64,000 nucleotides of DNA. Origin: Pseudocitrobacter corydidari (GTDB lineage: Bacteria > Pseudomonadota > Gammaproteobacteria > Enterobacterales > Enterobacteriaceae). Every line of letters begins with the position of its first letter. Within the stretch, counting starts at the first letter, position 1. The stretch spans positions 3,200,583 to 3,264,582 of the forward strand of contig NZ_CP087880.1 of NCBI RefSeq assembly GCF_021172065.1, read 5' to 3'. This document shows, one piece after another, positions 35,057 to 43,902 of this stretch. Position numbers and translations under genes: made by a program. Under the pieces are notes generated by a model. The model was given only the letters and a program-made list of their open reading frames with translations. It was not told the origin of the DNA and did not search any database.

Positions 35057-35935
35057 TTATGGTTGCGATAACTTTCTGCGTATATATTCCCGTGGTGAGC
35101 GATACCCCAGCGCGCTGTGTGGATGATGTTCGTTGTAATGACTGAACGCCACCGCCAGATTCATCACCGCCGTCCCGCTGTCCGGTTTGGGCATGATGCT
35201 GATGTAATCCCGCTTTATCGTCTTCACGAAGATTTCTGCTATACCGTTACTTTCCGGGCTCCTCACTGCTGTTGTGCATGGCTAAAGCCCCAACATACGA
35301 GCGAACGCCCGTGTTTCATGCGCCCTGTAAGCCGAACCATTATCCGTCAGCCATTCCAGCGGCTCTGACGGCAGACGCTGCCCGAAGCGTTTTTCCACCG
35401 CGCCCAGCATCACATCCTGCACGGTTTCTTTGTCATAGCCGCCCGTGCCCGCGGCCCAGTCGATGATCTCCCGGTCACAGCAGTCCAGGGCAAAGGTTAC
35501 CCGGAACTTTTCGCCATTGTCACAGCGGAACTCAAAGCCGTCTGAACACCAGCGCCGGTTGCTTTCAGCGACTGCCACGCGTCCTTTATGGGCCCGTTTT
35601 CGGTGGTTATCAGCAGGCTTACGTTCAAGAAGCAGATGGTGGGTGCTCATAACGCGGTACACCCGTTTCGCGTTCACAACAGGCTGCCCGTCCTGCTCAG
35701 ATTCCCGTCGCAACAGTGCCCATACCCTGCGGTAACCGTATGTGGGCAGGTCGGCCACCGCCGCATTTATCCGGGACAACACCGCGGCATCGTCAAAACG
35801 GGATTGTCTTCTGCGATCCTGCCAGTCAGACGGCCGGTGAACCCTGATGCTCAGCTGCGCACGCGACACACCGATACTCCGGCTGACGTCGGCTATTCGT
35901 CGTCCCCGGGCAACAAGGGCGCATGCGCAATCCAT
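35057..35935 (-). pseudogene. insD: IS2-type transposase OrfB (InsD), interrupted by an amber codon
   Basis: DDE transposase reading frame. The catalytic domain begins around [32 protein letters not shown] (first D) and continues to [19 protein letters not shown] (second D) and [20 protein letters not shown] (E). A TAG at 35282-35284 stops the frame after RMLGL. The same frame continues as [13 protein letters not shown], so one base change (probably AAG to TAG, Lys to amber) separates the second D from the E. No frameshift is needed. The element should be immobile unless the amber codon is suppressed. Confidence 0.85.
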
Positions 35936-36288
35936 TTTTTTGCCCGGCCGAACTCCACAGCCTCTTTAAGTATTTCAGCTTCCATCGTCTTTTTGCCCAG
36001 AAGGCGCTGAAGTTCGCGGATTTGCTTATTGGCAGCAGCAAGTTCAGATGCGGGAACGACCTCTTCGCCTGATGCCACGGCGGTCAGAGAGCCGTCTTCA
36101 TACTGCCTGCGCCATTTGAAGATCTGGTTAGCATTGATGCCATGAAGACGGGCAACATGAGACACGGTCATGCCGGGCTCCATAGTCTGCTGAATAATGG
36201 CAATTTTTTCCTGCGGTGTACGGCGGCGACGCCGCTCAGGTCCTGATAACACTTCAACCACCTTATTATTCTGACTGGTGTTAAACAT
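35893..36288 (-). CDS. insC: IS2-type OrfA (InsC) helix-turn-helix protein
   Basis: 131 residues with an N-terminal HTH ([44 protein letters not shown], residues 19-62) and a leucine-zipper segment ([34 protein letters not shown]). It closely follows IS2 InsC to its end, [16 protein letters not shown]. It overlaps OrfB by 43 bp, where programmed -1 frameshifting makes the OrfAB transposase in IS2. It binds the IS ends and alone represses transposition. Confidence 0.9.
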   Translation of the reverse strand: MFNTSQNNKVVEVLSGPERRRRRTPQEKIAIIQQTMEPGMTVSHVARLHGINANQIFKWRRQYEDGSLTAVASGEEVVPASELAAANKQIRELQRLLGKKTMEAEILKEAVEFGRAKKWIAHAPLLPGDDE

Positions 36289-36525
36289 AGGTCTAAGACT
36301 ACCCCTTATTTTAAGAGAGGCGAAGTGTCTGGTGGTCTATGGGGCCAGTCTATTACAATATAACCGTTAATAGACCCCATCCTTATGATTAAGCCAAATT
36401 CAATATATCACACTAATGGCTGAATATAAAAACAGTGTAAATACATACAGTTCAAAAAAAGAACAAACAATGTTAGTATTAAATAGATTTCCACGCTAAT
36501 CTTACTCCTTAGGGCAATAGATGAT

Positions 36526-37524
36526 ATGCGAATAGGGATTTTAAAAGCTGGTAAGGGAGACTCACTTCTGTTGTCATGGGAGGGGAACCACATGCTCATT
36601 GATAGCGGTACTGCATCCACTTTAAGGAAGAACCGTAACCCTTCTTTACCACCGTTCAGAGAAATTGAGTTTTATCTACTCACGCACATCGATTACGATC
36701 ATATCGGTGGTTTTGTAAATTTTTTATCCAAAGCTCAAAGAAATGATCTACATCCAGACTTAATTTTTTTTGGCAATACATTAGATCTAATAAGATATAA
36801 AGACAATGATGAAGTTGGTTTTCACCACGGTTCTGCACTATCAGCTCATATATCTGCACTTAAGTTAAACAGTAAACCGCTTTTTTCAGAAGATGTATTA
36901 TGTTTCAAAAACATTAAAATCACGATTTTATCGCCAACATTAGAACATATCCATATATTAAAAGAAAAATGGATAGAAATAGAGAAAGAATTAAATAAAA
37001 AATATTACGGCGACGAGTTTGTATCGGTGCAAAAAAAGAAATTCAAAATTGACGTTAAAGCAGCACCAGATGATTCAGTAAAAAATCCAATCAAGGATTT
37101 ATTAAACTCAACATCTATAGCATGTCTTATTGAATATGAAAATAAAAAAGCTTTGATGTTAGGGGATGCCCACCCTGAAATAATTTCAAAACAATTAAAA
37201 ACCATTCTTAAAAACCAGCAGATTGAAAAAATAAATATTGATGTTGTAAAAATATCTCATCATGGAAGCAAACATAATACAACATCAGAATTATTAAGTT
37301 TAATCAGTTGCAATAGATTTATTATTTCTACCGATGGTAGCCGTCCTTACAACCACCCTGATATAGAGACAATAAATAAGATAATTATTAATTCTATTAA
37401 CGCTGGTTTTACAAAGGTTTATTTTTATTTTAATTATCAATCTGCATCAGAATTCGAAATCATAAATGAAGCAGAGCTTGATATCGAAATTTGCAAAATC
37501 GTCACTAATGAGATTATTTTATGA
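36526..37524 (+). CDS. metallo-beta-lactamase-fold hydrolase of a Lamassu-like system
   Basis: 332-residue MBL-fold protein of the ComEC/Rec2-like type: LKAGKGDSLLLSWEGNHMLIDSG at the start, the metal motif H54-I-D56-Y-D58-H59, D214 and H216 in LGDAHPE, and H245/H246 in ISHHGSKHNTT. There is no membrane segment. It is the first gene of a tight four-gene operon; its stop overlaps the protease start by 4 bp. In ABC three-component (Lamassu) systems the first genes are effectors. A hydrolase plus protease pair is one recorded arrangement as I recall it. It could act on nucleic acid or a phosphoester metabolite. Confidence 0.82.
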   Translation: MRIGILKAGKGDSLLLSWEGNHMLIDSGTASTLRKNRNPSLPPFREIEFYLLTHIDYDHIGGFVNFLSKAQRNDLHPDLIFFGNTLDLIRYKDNDEVGFHHGSALSAHISALKLNSKPLFSEDVLCFKNIKITILSPTLEHIHILKEKWIEIEKELNKKYYGDEFVSVQKKKFKIDVKAAPDDSVKNPIKDLLNSTSIACLIEYENKKALMLGDAHPEIISKQLKTILKNQQIEKINIDVVKISHHGSKHNTTSELLSLISCNRFIISTDGSRPYNHPDIETINKIIINSINAGFTKVYFYFNYQSASEFEIINEAELDIEICKIVTNEIIL

Positions 37525-38657
37525 CTTGCTACCAGATCAATAACCTATGCAAAGTAACGGCATTTATTTATATATCAGATGATTTTATAGGATGTGCTGT
37601 TATATTTAAGAATAATAATGAAATTATGCTAGCAACAGCATTTCATGTTCTTGAATCATTAATTCATAACTTTTCTGATAATAAACATTTGATACAAATA
37701 GTTGATGAAAAAAAGCGGATTTATAAAGTTAATGAATTGCGAGGTAATATTAATGAAAGTAAGAGACGTGATATTGCACTTCTAGTTTTAGATGGGGATA
37801 TAAATAACCTTGAAGAAATATGTTTTTTTAACCCGTTATCCTCTCCAAATTTAGAATTAATATCTAGGTGTCGAAGTCATATAAATAACATTCCTACTTC
37901 ATTATACTCAAAAGAACAAATTGAAAAACTTGATGATTTTTATTATTATATAAATATTGACAAAAGCATTATGGAAGACTCTTCTGGCCGTTGGGGGGCA
38001 AGCGCTCTACAAGGAATATCGGGAGCAGGTGTTTTTATTAAAATTCATCAACAATTAGTATTAGTAGGTATCATATCCTCCATCCCTGATGATGGTTTAT
38101 TTGGAAAAGTTAGATGTAGTAATGCCTCTTGTTTTATTGAGATTCACGATTCATTAAAAGCAAATAGCAGTAATAATTATGATTTCGGCAGCTCAATATT
38201 AAAAGAATCTTTGCTTATGCTAAAGGACGAAAATATAGATTCAGTCATTCATGACTGGGAAAACTTAGAAGAGAATAAAAAATACAACAACAATATAGAC
38301 AGAAAAATAAACATATTACACGTTGCAAGTAAAATTGATCAAGAGAAGAAAAAAATAATCCTAAACTTACTTTCTGGGAACAATTTTGCTCGAGCCCGGA
38401 TGATTAACTATCCAAATATTGAAACTAGCTACTCAACCGCACACCTGGTATTCGGTGGAGAGGATATGACTTTATATGTTAACAACCGCGCAGAGGCAAA
38501 TAAAGGTTATCAAAATATTAAGAGTGATTATCTGAATATTTTGTCCGATAGCCTATCCCCTCACGGTTTACAAAAAGATGAAATACTCTTATTGCGGAAC
38601 AAAGATATTGCTTTTTGGCTCGCTAATTGTGATTTGGACTTTTTGGAAGAAGACTAA
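37521..38657 (+). CDS. trypsin-like serine protease effector of a Lamassu-like system
   Basis: 378 residues. The first ~200 form a chymotrypsin-fold protease with a complete triad: H42 in LATAFHVLES, D84 in RRDIALLVLD and S167 in QGISGAGVF (GxSGxG). The remaining ~170 residues have no known motif and probably connect to the ATPase complex. No signal peptide, so it acts in the cytoplasm. It overlaps the MBL gene by ATGA and the next gene by TAATG, so the subunits are made in fixed ratio. The likely role is abortive proteolysis or activation of the MBL partner after phage sensing, which is inference. Confidence 0.8.
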   Translation: MTCYQINNLCKVTAFIYISDDFIGCAVIFKNNNEIMLATAFHVLESLIHNFSDNKHLIQIVDEKKRIYKVNELRGNINESKRRDIALLVLDGDINNLEEICFFNPLSSPNLELISRCRSHINNIPTSLYSKEQIEKLDDFYYYINIDKSIMEDSSGRWGASALQGISGAGVFIKIHQQLVLVGIISSIPDDGLFGKVRCSNASCFIEIHDSLKANSSNNYDFGSSILKESLLMLKDENIDSVIHDWENLEENKKYNNNIDRKINILHVASKIDQEKKKIILNLLSGNNFARARMINYPNIETSYSTAHLVFGGEDMTLYVNNRAEANKGYQNIKSDYLNILSDSLSPHGLQKDEILLLRNKDIAFWLANCDLDFLEED

Positions 38658-39088
38658 TGATAGAAATCAAATTAAATAAGCGAAGGATTTTAGCTAGTAG
38701 CTCTAATACAAATGAGGTATATTCTTCAATAGTATTATTTACTATTTATTATGCTTTGAAAGGAAAGAGCAAATCCGTCAATTTAGAATACATAAGCTTT
38801 GCCTTTGACAACATCATAAACAAGACAAAAAACTTAGATTACGATTATGTTCAACTTTGGAATGTAAATACATTAATCAAGCCAATAATATTGTTATTAT
38901 ACTCTTATGAATTACTCGACATTGATTATAAAAACAGAAGTCTGGCAGTAAAAATAACTGATAATGGAAATGCATATGTTGAAGAAATGATTAATGAAGA
39001 ATTATTTAATGATATTAATATATCTGCTAGAGAAATAACCAAAAAACTGACAATTAAAAAACTACAAAACAACAAGCTGCTTTGGTAA
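38657..39088 (+). CDS. ABC three-component middle component (LmuC-like)
   Basis: 143-residue helical protein with no catalytic motif. Position and size match the middle component of ABC-3C systems and LmuC of Lamassu: directly between effectors and the SMC-like ATPase gene, 4 bp from the latter. The pattern EVYSSIVLFTIYYALKGKSKSVNLEYISFAFDNI and the C-terminal SLAVKITDNGNAYVEEM suggests a winged-helix-like fold. Identification rests mostly on context. Lys/Asn/Ile-rich codons agree with the AT-rich neighbours. Confidence 0.7.
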   Translation: MIEIKLNKRRILASSSNTNEVYSSIVLFTIYYALKGKSKSVNLEYISFAFDNIINKTKNLDYDYVQLWNVNTLIKPIILLLYSYELLDIDYKNRSLAVKITDNGNAYVEEMINEELFNDINISAREITKKLTIKKLQNNKLLW

Positions 39089-39092
39089 CCTT

Positions 39093-41129
39093 ATGAAAAT
39101 AAACAGTATAAATCTTCATGCTAGCGTTTTTAATTCAGTCGAAGAATATGGTTTTTCATATAACTTTGATTCGGGATTGAATATCATTACTGGACATAAC
39201 TCTAGTGGTAAATCAACAATTATTTCTTGCATTTATTATTGCTTAGGTATGGAGCAACTGCTTGGCGGAAATCGAAATCTAATACTAGATAAAAGTATAA
39301 CTAGAGAATTCGATTATAATGGAAAAACTTATACCATCACTGAATCCAAAGCAGAATTAGAAATCAGTCACAATAATAGAACTGCAAGATTAAAAAGATA
39401 TATAAAAAACAGCATTGATGAAAATAAAAATAAAATAATAATTACTGAGAATGGAAATACTATATCGTATTTAGTCCATACCCCCGGAGATCATGATAGG
39501 GCTTCAGGGTTCTATAAATGGCTAACTCTTTTTTTAGGGATAGAATTACCTAAAACCTACAGTGAAAATACTGATCAAGTAAAGCATTTATACCTGCAAA
39601 ACATATTTCCTTGTGCTTTAATTGAACAAACTAAAGGTTGGTCTGACTTCTTCGCTCAAATGCCTAACTTTGGAATAAAAGATGCCAAACAAAAATTAAT
39701 AGAATTCCTTTTGAATTTAGAAAGTTTAGAGAATGAATTTAAAAAAGATATTCTAGCTCAAGAAGAAAAAAATATTAAATCATTGTGGGATAAAAAATAT
39801 GAAAAAATTGATGGATTAGCCTCTGAAAAAGGCTTCATATTAAAAGGAGTCAATAAAGATATCCATGGCAATAGTTTAAAGAACATTTCAATGTCTTCAT
39901 TAAGTAAGATATCGGCGGATAAAAAAGAATGGATCACACTCGAAAAAGAATTAACTGAATTAGATAATGAACTAATATTGACTATAAAAAAAATCAAAGA
40001 AAAAAACTCTTCGTTGACACCAGATTTAATTAAAAATGCACAAAGTAAATTACAATCAGAAATTTCACTAATAAACCGACAGATTAGAACATTAAATATA
40101 GAACGGATTTCAGAAAAACAAAAAATAAACGAATATAGAGAATCAATAAATAAATTAGATATAGAAATCGATAGATTAGATAGTGCTCTAAAGTTAGATG
40201 CCTTTCTACCTGAAGATAAAATGTCTTCTTTATGTCCACTTTGTGATCATGAACTTGATATTGAATCAAGATTAAACGTTACAAATTCAAAAATGAATTA
40301 TAGAGATTCTATCGCTTTTCTCAAAAGCCAGAGAAATCTTTATATATCCTATATCAATAAACATAATGAGCTAGACTCTAAGTTCGATAACATCAGTAAC
40401 TATTTGGTCAATGAGATTACCTTAAAGAAAAATGAAATAAAAAATCTGAGAAAAGATATTTCTTCTTTTGAAGACTCAACTCTACGAACTGATATATTAA
40501 ACGAACTTACTATATCTCAAAAAATAGAGCAATATAAAAAACTACTCACTACATTTAATGCTGTAAAGGCAGATCTAAAAGATCTAATAGTGGAGTTTAC
40601 GAAATTAAAAGATGATAAATCCTCACTTAGACTATCAGACGAAAGAGATAATATAAAGATAGCCTTCTTTTTAAAAAAATTTAAGACACTACTAGGTTCT
40701 GATTATTTCAACTATACTAGCAACCATATTTATCATATTGCAATTCAAAACAAAGCTCCATCAAGACTACTTCCTGTAGTTATTACTGGTCGTGATACTC
40801 AAACAATCAGACTCAGTTCTTCCGCAAGTGATTTCATTCGTGCACAATGGGCATTCTATCTAACTCTTTTAGATATTTCTGCTAACCATCCAGGTTTTTT
40901 AATACTCGATGAACCAGGTCAACATGCCATGAATGTAGAAAGCATGGTTGCTTTGCTTACATACGCAGCATCGTCTAATAAACAGATAATAATGTGTATA
41001 TCAAAAGACACAAAAGATAAGTCAAATACTGCAAACTTAAATAAAATATTTACAAAATTAAAAGAGCATCAAAAATATAAACTTATTGATATTGATCCAC
41101 ATGAGCAAAAATGTGTTGGCTCTCGATAA
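39093..41129 (+). CDS. Rad50/SMC-like ATPase of a Lamassu-like system (LmuB-like)
   Basis: 678-residue ABC ATPase. Walker A GHNSSGKS is at 34-41. A long coiled coil (about 210-510) is centred on a zinc-hook-like C381-P-L-C384. A signature-like segment LSSSASDFIRAQWAF is followed by Walker B FLILDEP (D606, E607) and a D-loop GQHAMN. In Lamassu such proteins sense DNA ends or foreign replication intermediates and release the effectors. The signature lacks the usual LSGG core, as in other ABC-3C ATPases. It is the last gene of the operon and ends before the palindrome at 41157-41190. Confidence 0.87.
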   Translation: MKINSINLHASVFNSVEEYGFSYNFDSGLNIITGHNSSGKSTIISCIYYCLGMEQLLGGNRNLILDKSITREFDYNGKTYTITESKAELEISHNNRTARLKRYIKNSIDENKNKIIITENGNTISYLVHTPGDHDRASGFYKWLTLFLGIELPKTYSENTDQVKHLYLQNIFPCALIEQTKGWSDFFAQMPNFGIKDAKQKLIEFLLNLESLENEFKKDILAQEEKNIKSLWDKKYEKIDGLASEKGFILKGVNKDIHGNSLKNISMSSLSKISADKKEWITLEKELTELDNELILTIKKIKEKNSSLTPDLIKNAQSKLQSEISLINRQIRTLNIERISEKQKINEYRESINKLDIEIDRLDSALKLDAFLPEDKMSSLCPLCDHELDIESRLNVTNSKMNYRDSIAFLKSQRNLYISYINKHNELDSKFDNISNYLVNEITLKKNEIKNLRKDISSFEDSTLRTDILNELTISQKIEQYKKLLTTFNAVKADLKDLIVEFTKLKDDKSSLRLSDERDNIKIAFFLKKFKTLLGSDYFNYTSNHIYHIAIQNKAPSRLLPVVITGRDTQTIRLSSSASDFIRAQWAFYLTLLDISANHPGFLILDEPGQHAMNVESMVALLTYAASSNKQIIMCISKDTKDKSNTANLNKIFTKLKEHQKYKLIDIDPHEQKCVGSR

Positions 41130-41156
41130 AACTACACAAAAACGTTAAATAATAAA

Positions 41157-41190
41157 CTGAATCCATAGATATTAATATCTATGGATTCAG
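41157..41190. terminator. perfect palindrome between convergent genes
   Basis: 34-bp perfect inverted repeat with arms CTGAATCCATAGATATT and no loop. On the - strand it is followed by TTTATTATTTAACG, a fair U-tract that would end the CoiA-like gene. On the + strand the tail is CCCCCTAAAT, so termination of the ATPase mRNA is less certain. Confidence 0.6.
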
Positions 41191-41209
41191 CCCCCTAAAT
41201 AATACAATC

Positions 41210-42364
41210 CTAAATTGGTTGAAAACATTTTGCACATAATACTGACGTTCCTATTTTTCTTGCTTTCCCAATATATCCACAGTTATTACATTGAACCAGC
41301 TCATGATTTTTTATATTTTGTGCTGATTTTAATGAAGAAACATTAAACCTATGTTGCTTGTTTTTATATTGAGAATTGATAGGTCGTTCGTTTTTAACTC
41401 TATCAGTTTTTTCAGAAGCCTTATTTCGTTTTAAATTATTCATGCTTTGTCGAGCCAGCTCAACCTGTTCTCGCATTCTTTTCACTTCTTGAGCTCTATT
41501 ATAGAGTTCATTCATTGCTATTTCCTTCATGTTCTCAGTATCTTTATAATAGACTTTTTTACTTTCCTCTTTGAATAATAAAATATTAAAATCAACTAAC
41601 TCACACTCCCAAGAATAGGATATTGTATTGAATTTAGTAATATATGGCTTTCTATAGTAACATTTCAATATGAGCTTATTAAATTTTTCGGACTCGACTT
41701 CAGCCTCGGAGTCAAATACGAAAACATTTGCAAAATTTCCATATGCTATATCTAAAGTTGTAAATTTATCAGGCTCGAATGATATAAAAACCCATAATAT
41801 ATATGCCCCATTACGTCTATAAAATGCCTCACGACTTATGATTACATCTAAAAATGTAGTTGATACCTGTAACTCAATAACTAATTGAATACTAGTATGT
41901 TTTAATACGCAACTTATATCTGGCCTACGCCATTCTTTCGAAATCCCAACATGATTCTCTTGACGAAATGTTGCTTCAACTTTAACATCATCTTCAAATA
42001 AATCATCAAGCAATAATAGTTTCGCTATTTTCTCTTTGTTAATTCTATGTGCCGCCCCCTCCTTTTGCCCATTGTATTTTAGAGCACGCAACTCATCTTC
42101 AGTTAAGTTTGTTGTAGTCTTGATAGGACAATCGGCTGAATTTTTTGTATGCGCAAAAAACTTTGTTCTATGCGCATCACCTCGTAAGACTACTGGTTGA
42201 TAGCACACACTACACAGTGCAATAGGAAATTTTTTTCTCGCTTCTTCAATTTCCCTCCTAAACTTGAAAAACTCCTCATCACTACAATTATCCAAAAATT
42301 CGTTTGCATCTAAATTCATGTCATGCATAGTGAGAAAAACAGATGACATATTTCTTATTTTCAT
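41210..42364 (-). CDS. CoiA-like/DUF6035 nuclease with zinc-binding ends
   Basis: 384 residues from an ATG with AGGGTGA 8 bp upstream; a GTG four codons earlier is the alternative. The N-terminal zinc-finger-like block is ALCSVCYQPVVLRGDAHRTKFFAHTKNSADCP. A PD-(D/E)xK-like core follows: WRRPDISCVL, then IQLVIELQVSTTFLDVIISREAFYRRNGAYILWVF, as in CoiA-type nucleases. A coiled coil and a C-terminal zinc ribbon (CNNCGYIG...CAKC) finish the protein. AT-rich like the rest of the cargo. It is convergent with the Lamassu-like operon and may be a separate defence gene. Confidence 0.68.
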   Translation of the reverse strand: MKIRNMSSVFLTMHDMNLDANEFLDNCSDEEFFKFRREIEEARKKFPIALCSVCYQPVVLRGDAHRTKFFAHTKNSADCPIKTTTNLTEDELRALKYNGQKEGAAHRINKEKIAKLLLLDDLFEDDVKVEATFRQENHVGISKEWRRPDISCVLKHTSIQLVIELQVSTTFLDVIISREAFYRRNGAYILWVFISFEPDKFTTLDIAYGNFANVFVFDSEAEVESEKFNKLILKCYYRKPYITKFNTISYSWECELVDFNILLFKEESKKVYYKDTENMKEIAMNELYNRAQEVKRMREQVELARQSMNNLKRNKASEKTDRVKNERPINSQYKNKQHRFNVSSLKSAQNIKNHELVQCNNCGYIGKARKIGTSVLCAKCFQPI

Positions 42365-42444
42365 TATTTGAATCACCCTATAACTTAGCTTAATTAGTTT
42401 TCAACGTTACTCACAAATTATTTTAAAATAAAAATAAAGTCCAA

Positions 42445-43704
42445 TTATGTATGATTCCTATGCCCATAATCAAACGGACTAATCCCCTTCTCCCGATTCA
42501 CATCCAGATAATCCGCCCACCACTGCAACATCAACCTGCGTTCACCCAAGTGCTCCGCCTTATGGATGTAAGCTGCCCGAACAGAGCTACGCTCCTGATG
42601 GCTCATCTGCCGCTCCACTGCATCCCTCGACCACAATCCTGACTCAATCAGAGAACTACAAGCCATCGTCCTGAAACCATGCCCACACACTTCTGTTTTA
42701 GTGTCATAGCCCATGACTCGCAGAGCCTTATTCACCGTATTCTCACTCATAGGCTTACGTGGATCGTGATCGCCCACGAAAATCAGCTCTCGGTTCCCAT
42801 TCATGCTTTTGATCTTTTCCAATATAGCGAGAGCTTGTCGCGACAAGGGAACAGAATGAGGTGTCCGCATCTTTGAACCACGCTGAGAATGCTTGACTCC
42901 TTCCAGTGGCTCACGCTCGCCCAGAATCGTCCACATGGCCGTGTCAAAATCTACTTCTGACCAGCGGGCAAAGCGCAGCTCGCTTGAGCGGATAAAGACT
43001 AACAAGGTAAGTTCGACAGCAAGTCGGGTTAATGGTCTTCCGGAATAGTGATCAATGCGATGAAGTAATTCAGGTATACGGTTAAGCTCCAGTGCCGCAC
43101 GATGCTGTCTTTTCGCCGTAGCAACCGCACCGGCAATTTCTTGTGCAGGGTTGTAGTCGATTAAACCGCTCTGCACAGCAAAGCGCATAATCGCGGTAGT
43201 TCGCTGTTGCAAACGAGCCGCAACTTCGAGACGCCCGGACGACTCCACCGCTTTGATGGGGACAAGCAGATCCCGTGTCTTCAATTCAGCAATGTTCCGC
43301 TTACCGATAGCAGCGAAGAGATTATCTTCCAGGCTTTTCAATACACGAGCCCTATGCGATGCCGACCACTTTTGATTGCTGGCGTGCCAGTCTCTGGCGA
43401 CCACCTCAAACGTTATCGCCTCTTGTTCCTGCTCTACCTTAACGGCTTTCTTGTTCTCACTGGGATCGACGCCATTAGCTAAGAGCTTACGAGCGTCATC
43501 CCGGCGTGCCCTGGCATCAGCCAGCGACACTTCAGGGTATTTCCCTAAAGCCAGCATCTTTTCTTTACCGCCAAAACGATAACGCAGCCGCCAGTATTTT
43601 GAGCCATTCGGGTGAACCAGCAAAACCATACCGTCGCCGTCAGTCAGCTTATAGGCTTTTGCTTCCGGCTTTGCCGAACGAACCTTCACATCACTCAGAG
43701 CCAT
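42445..43704 (-). CDS. intB: P4-type tyrosine-recombinase integrase
   Basis: 419 residues from MALSDVKVRSAKPEAKAYKL; the frame to 43740 adds residues without family support. N-terminal DUF4102 arm-binding domain (YRFGGKEKMLALGKYPEVSLADARARRDDARKLLANGVDP), core-binding domain, then catalytic residues R in IRSSELRFARW, HGFR in GHGFRTMACSSLIE, H in QMSHQERSS and the nucleophile Tyr in RAAYIHKAEH. It lies next to leuX, its presumed target. GC content is like the host, unlike the cargo. IntB is the name of the leuX-associated integrase in E. coli K-12, so the symbol is by position and type. Confidence 0.9.
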   Translation of the reverse strand: MALSDVKVRSAKPEAKAYKLTDGDGMVLLVHPNGSKYWRLRYRFGGKEKMLALGKYPEVSLADARARRDDARKLLANGVDPSENKKAVKVEQEQEAITFEVVARDWHASNQKWSASHRARVLKSLEDNLFAAIGKRNIAELKTRDLLVPIKAVESSGRLEVAARLQQRTTAIMRFAVQSGLIDYNPAQEIAGAVATAKRQHRAALELNRIPELLHRIDHYSGRPLTRLAVELTLLVFIRSSELRFARWSEVDFDTAMWTILGEREPLEGVKHSQRGSKMRTPHSVPLSRQALAILEKIKSMNGNRELIFVGDHDPRKPMSENTVNKALRVMGYDTKTEVCGHGFRTMACSSLIESGLWSRDAVERQMSHQERSSVRAAYIHKAEHLGERRLMLQWWADYLDVNREKGISPFDYGHRNHT

Positions 43705-43730
43705 GATGAGTATCCTTTCAAGGGTTCTGT

Positions 43731-43779
43731 GTGGGTACAAACATTATCGAACCGGGATATACCCGCAGTTGTACCCGCA
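43731..43779. repeat. integrase arm-type repeats at the tRNA-proximal end
   Basis: ATACCCGCAGTTGTACCCGCA (43759-43779) and an inverted GTGGGTACAA (43731-43740) share the core TTGTACCC with the distal end copy at 33318-33338. Such repeats flanking a core attachment site are typical binding sites for the N-terminal domain of the integrase. Confidence 0.55.
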
Positions 43780-43865
43780 TCAGTAAGTTGATGTAGATTG
43801 AATCAGGTTGACTTAGGTGGAGTGAAAAAGCGAGGAAAGCCTTGCGGATAGTGGATTTCAGACAC

Positions 43866-43888
43866 AAAAAAAGACGTCCGTTGACGTC
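43866..43888 (-). terminator. leuX terminator
   Basis: GACGTC-AACG-GACGTC followed by TTTTTTT on the - strand, 15 bp after the tRNA 3' end. It lies on the island side of the attachment core, so the element supplies the tRNA gene with a terminator. Confidence 0.7.
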
Positions 43889-43902
43889 AATTGATGTTCC
43901 GA

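Larger units (their letters stand above)
35020..36352 (-). mobile_element. IS2-like insertion sequence (IS3 family), 1333 bp
   Basis: The ends match IS2 terminal repeats: TGGATTTGCCCCTATA at 35020 and, on the other strand, TAGACTGGCCCC at 36352. Length is 1333 bp against 1331 bp for IS2. It contains orfA and orfB in the usual overlapping arrangement on the - strand. The flanks share TTA on both sides (35017-35019 and 36353-36355), too short to be a sure target duplication. It lies inside the leuX island between the HNH gene and the Lamassu-like operon. Confidence 0.88.
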
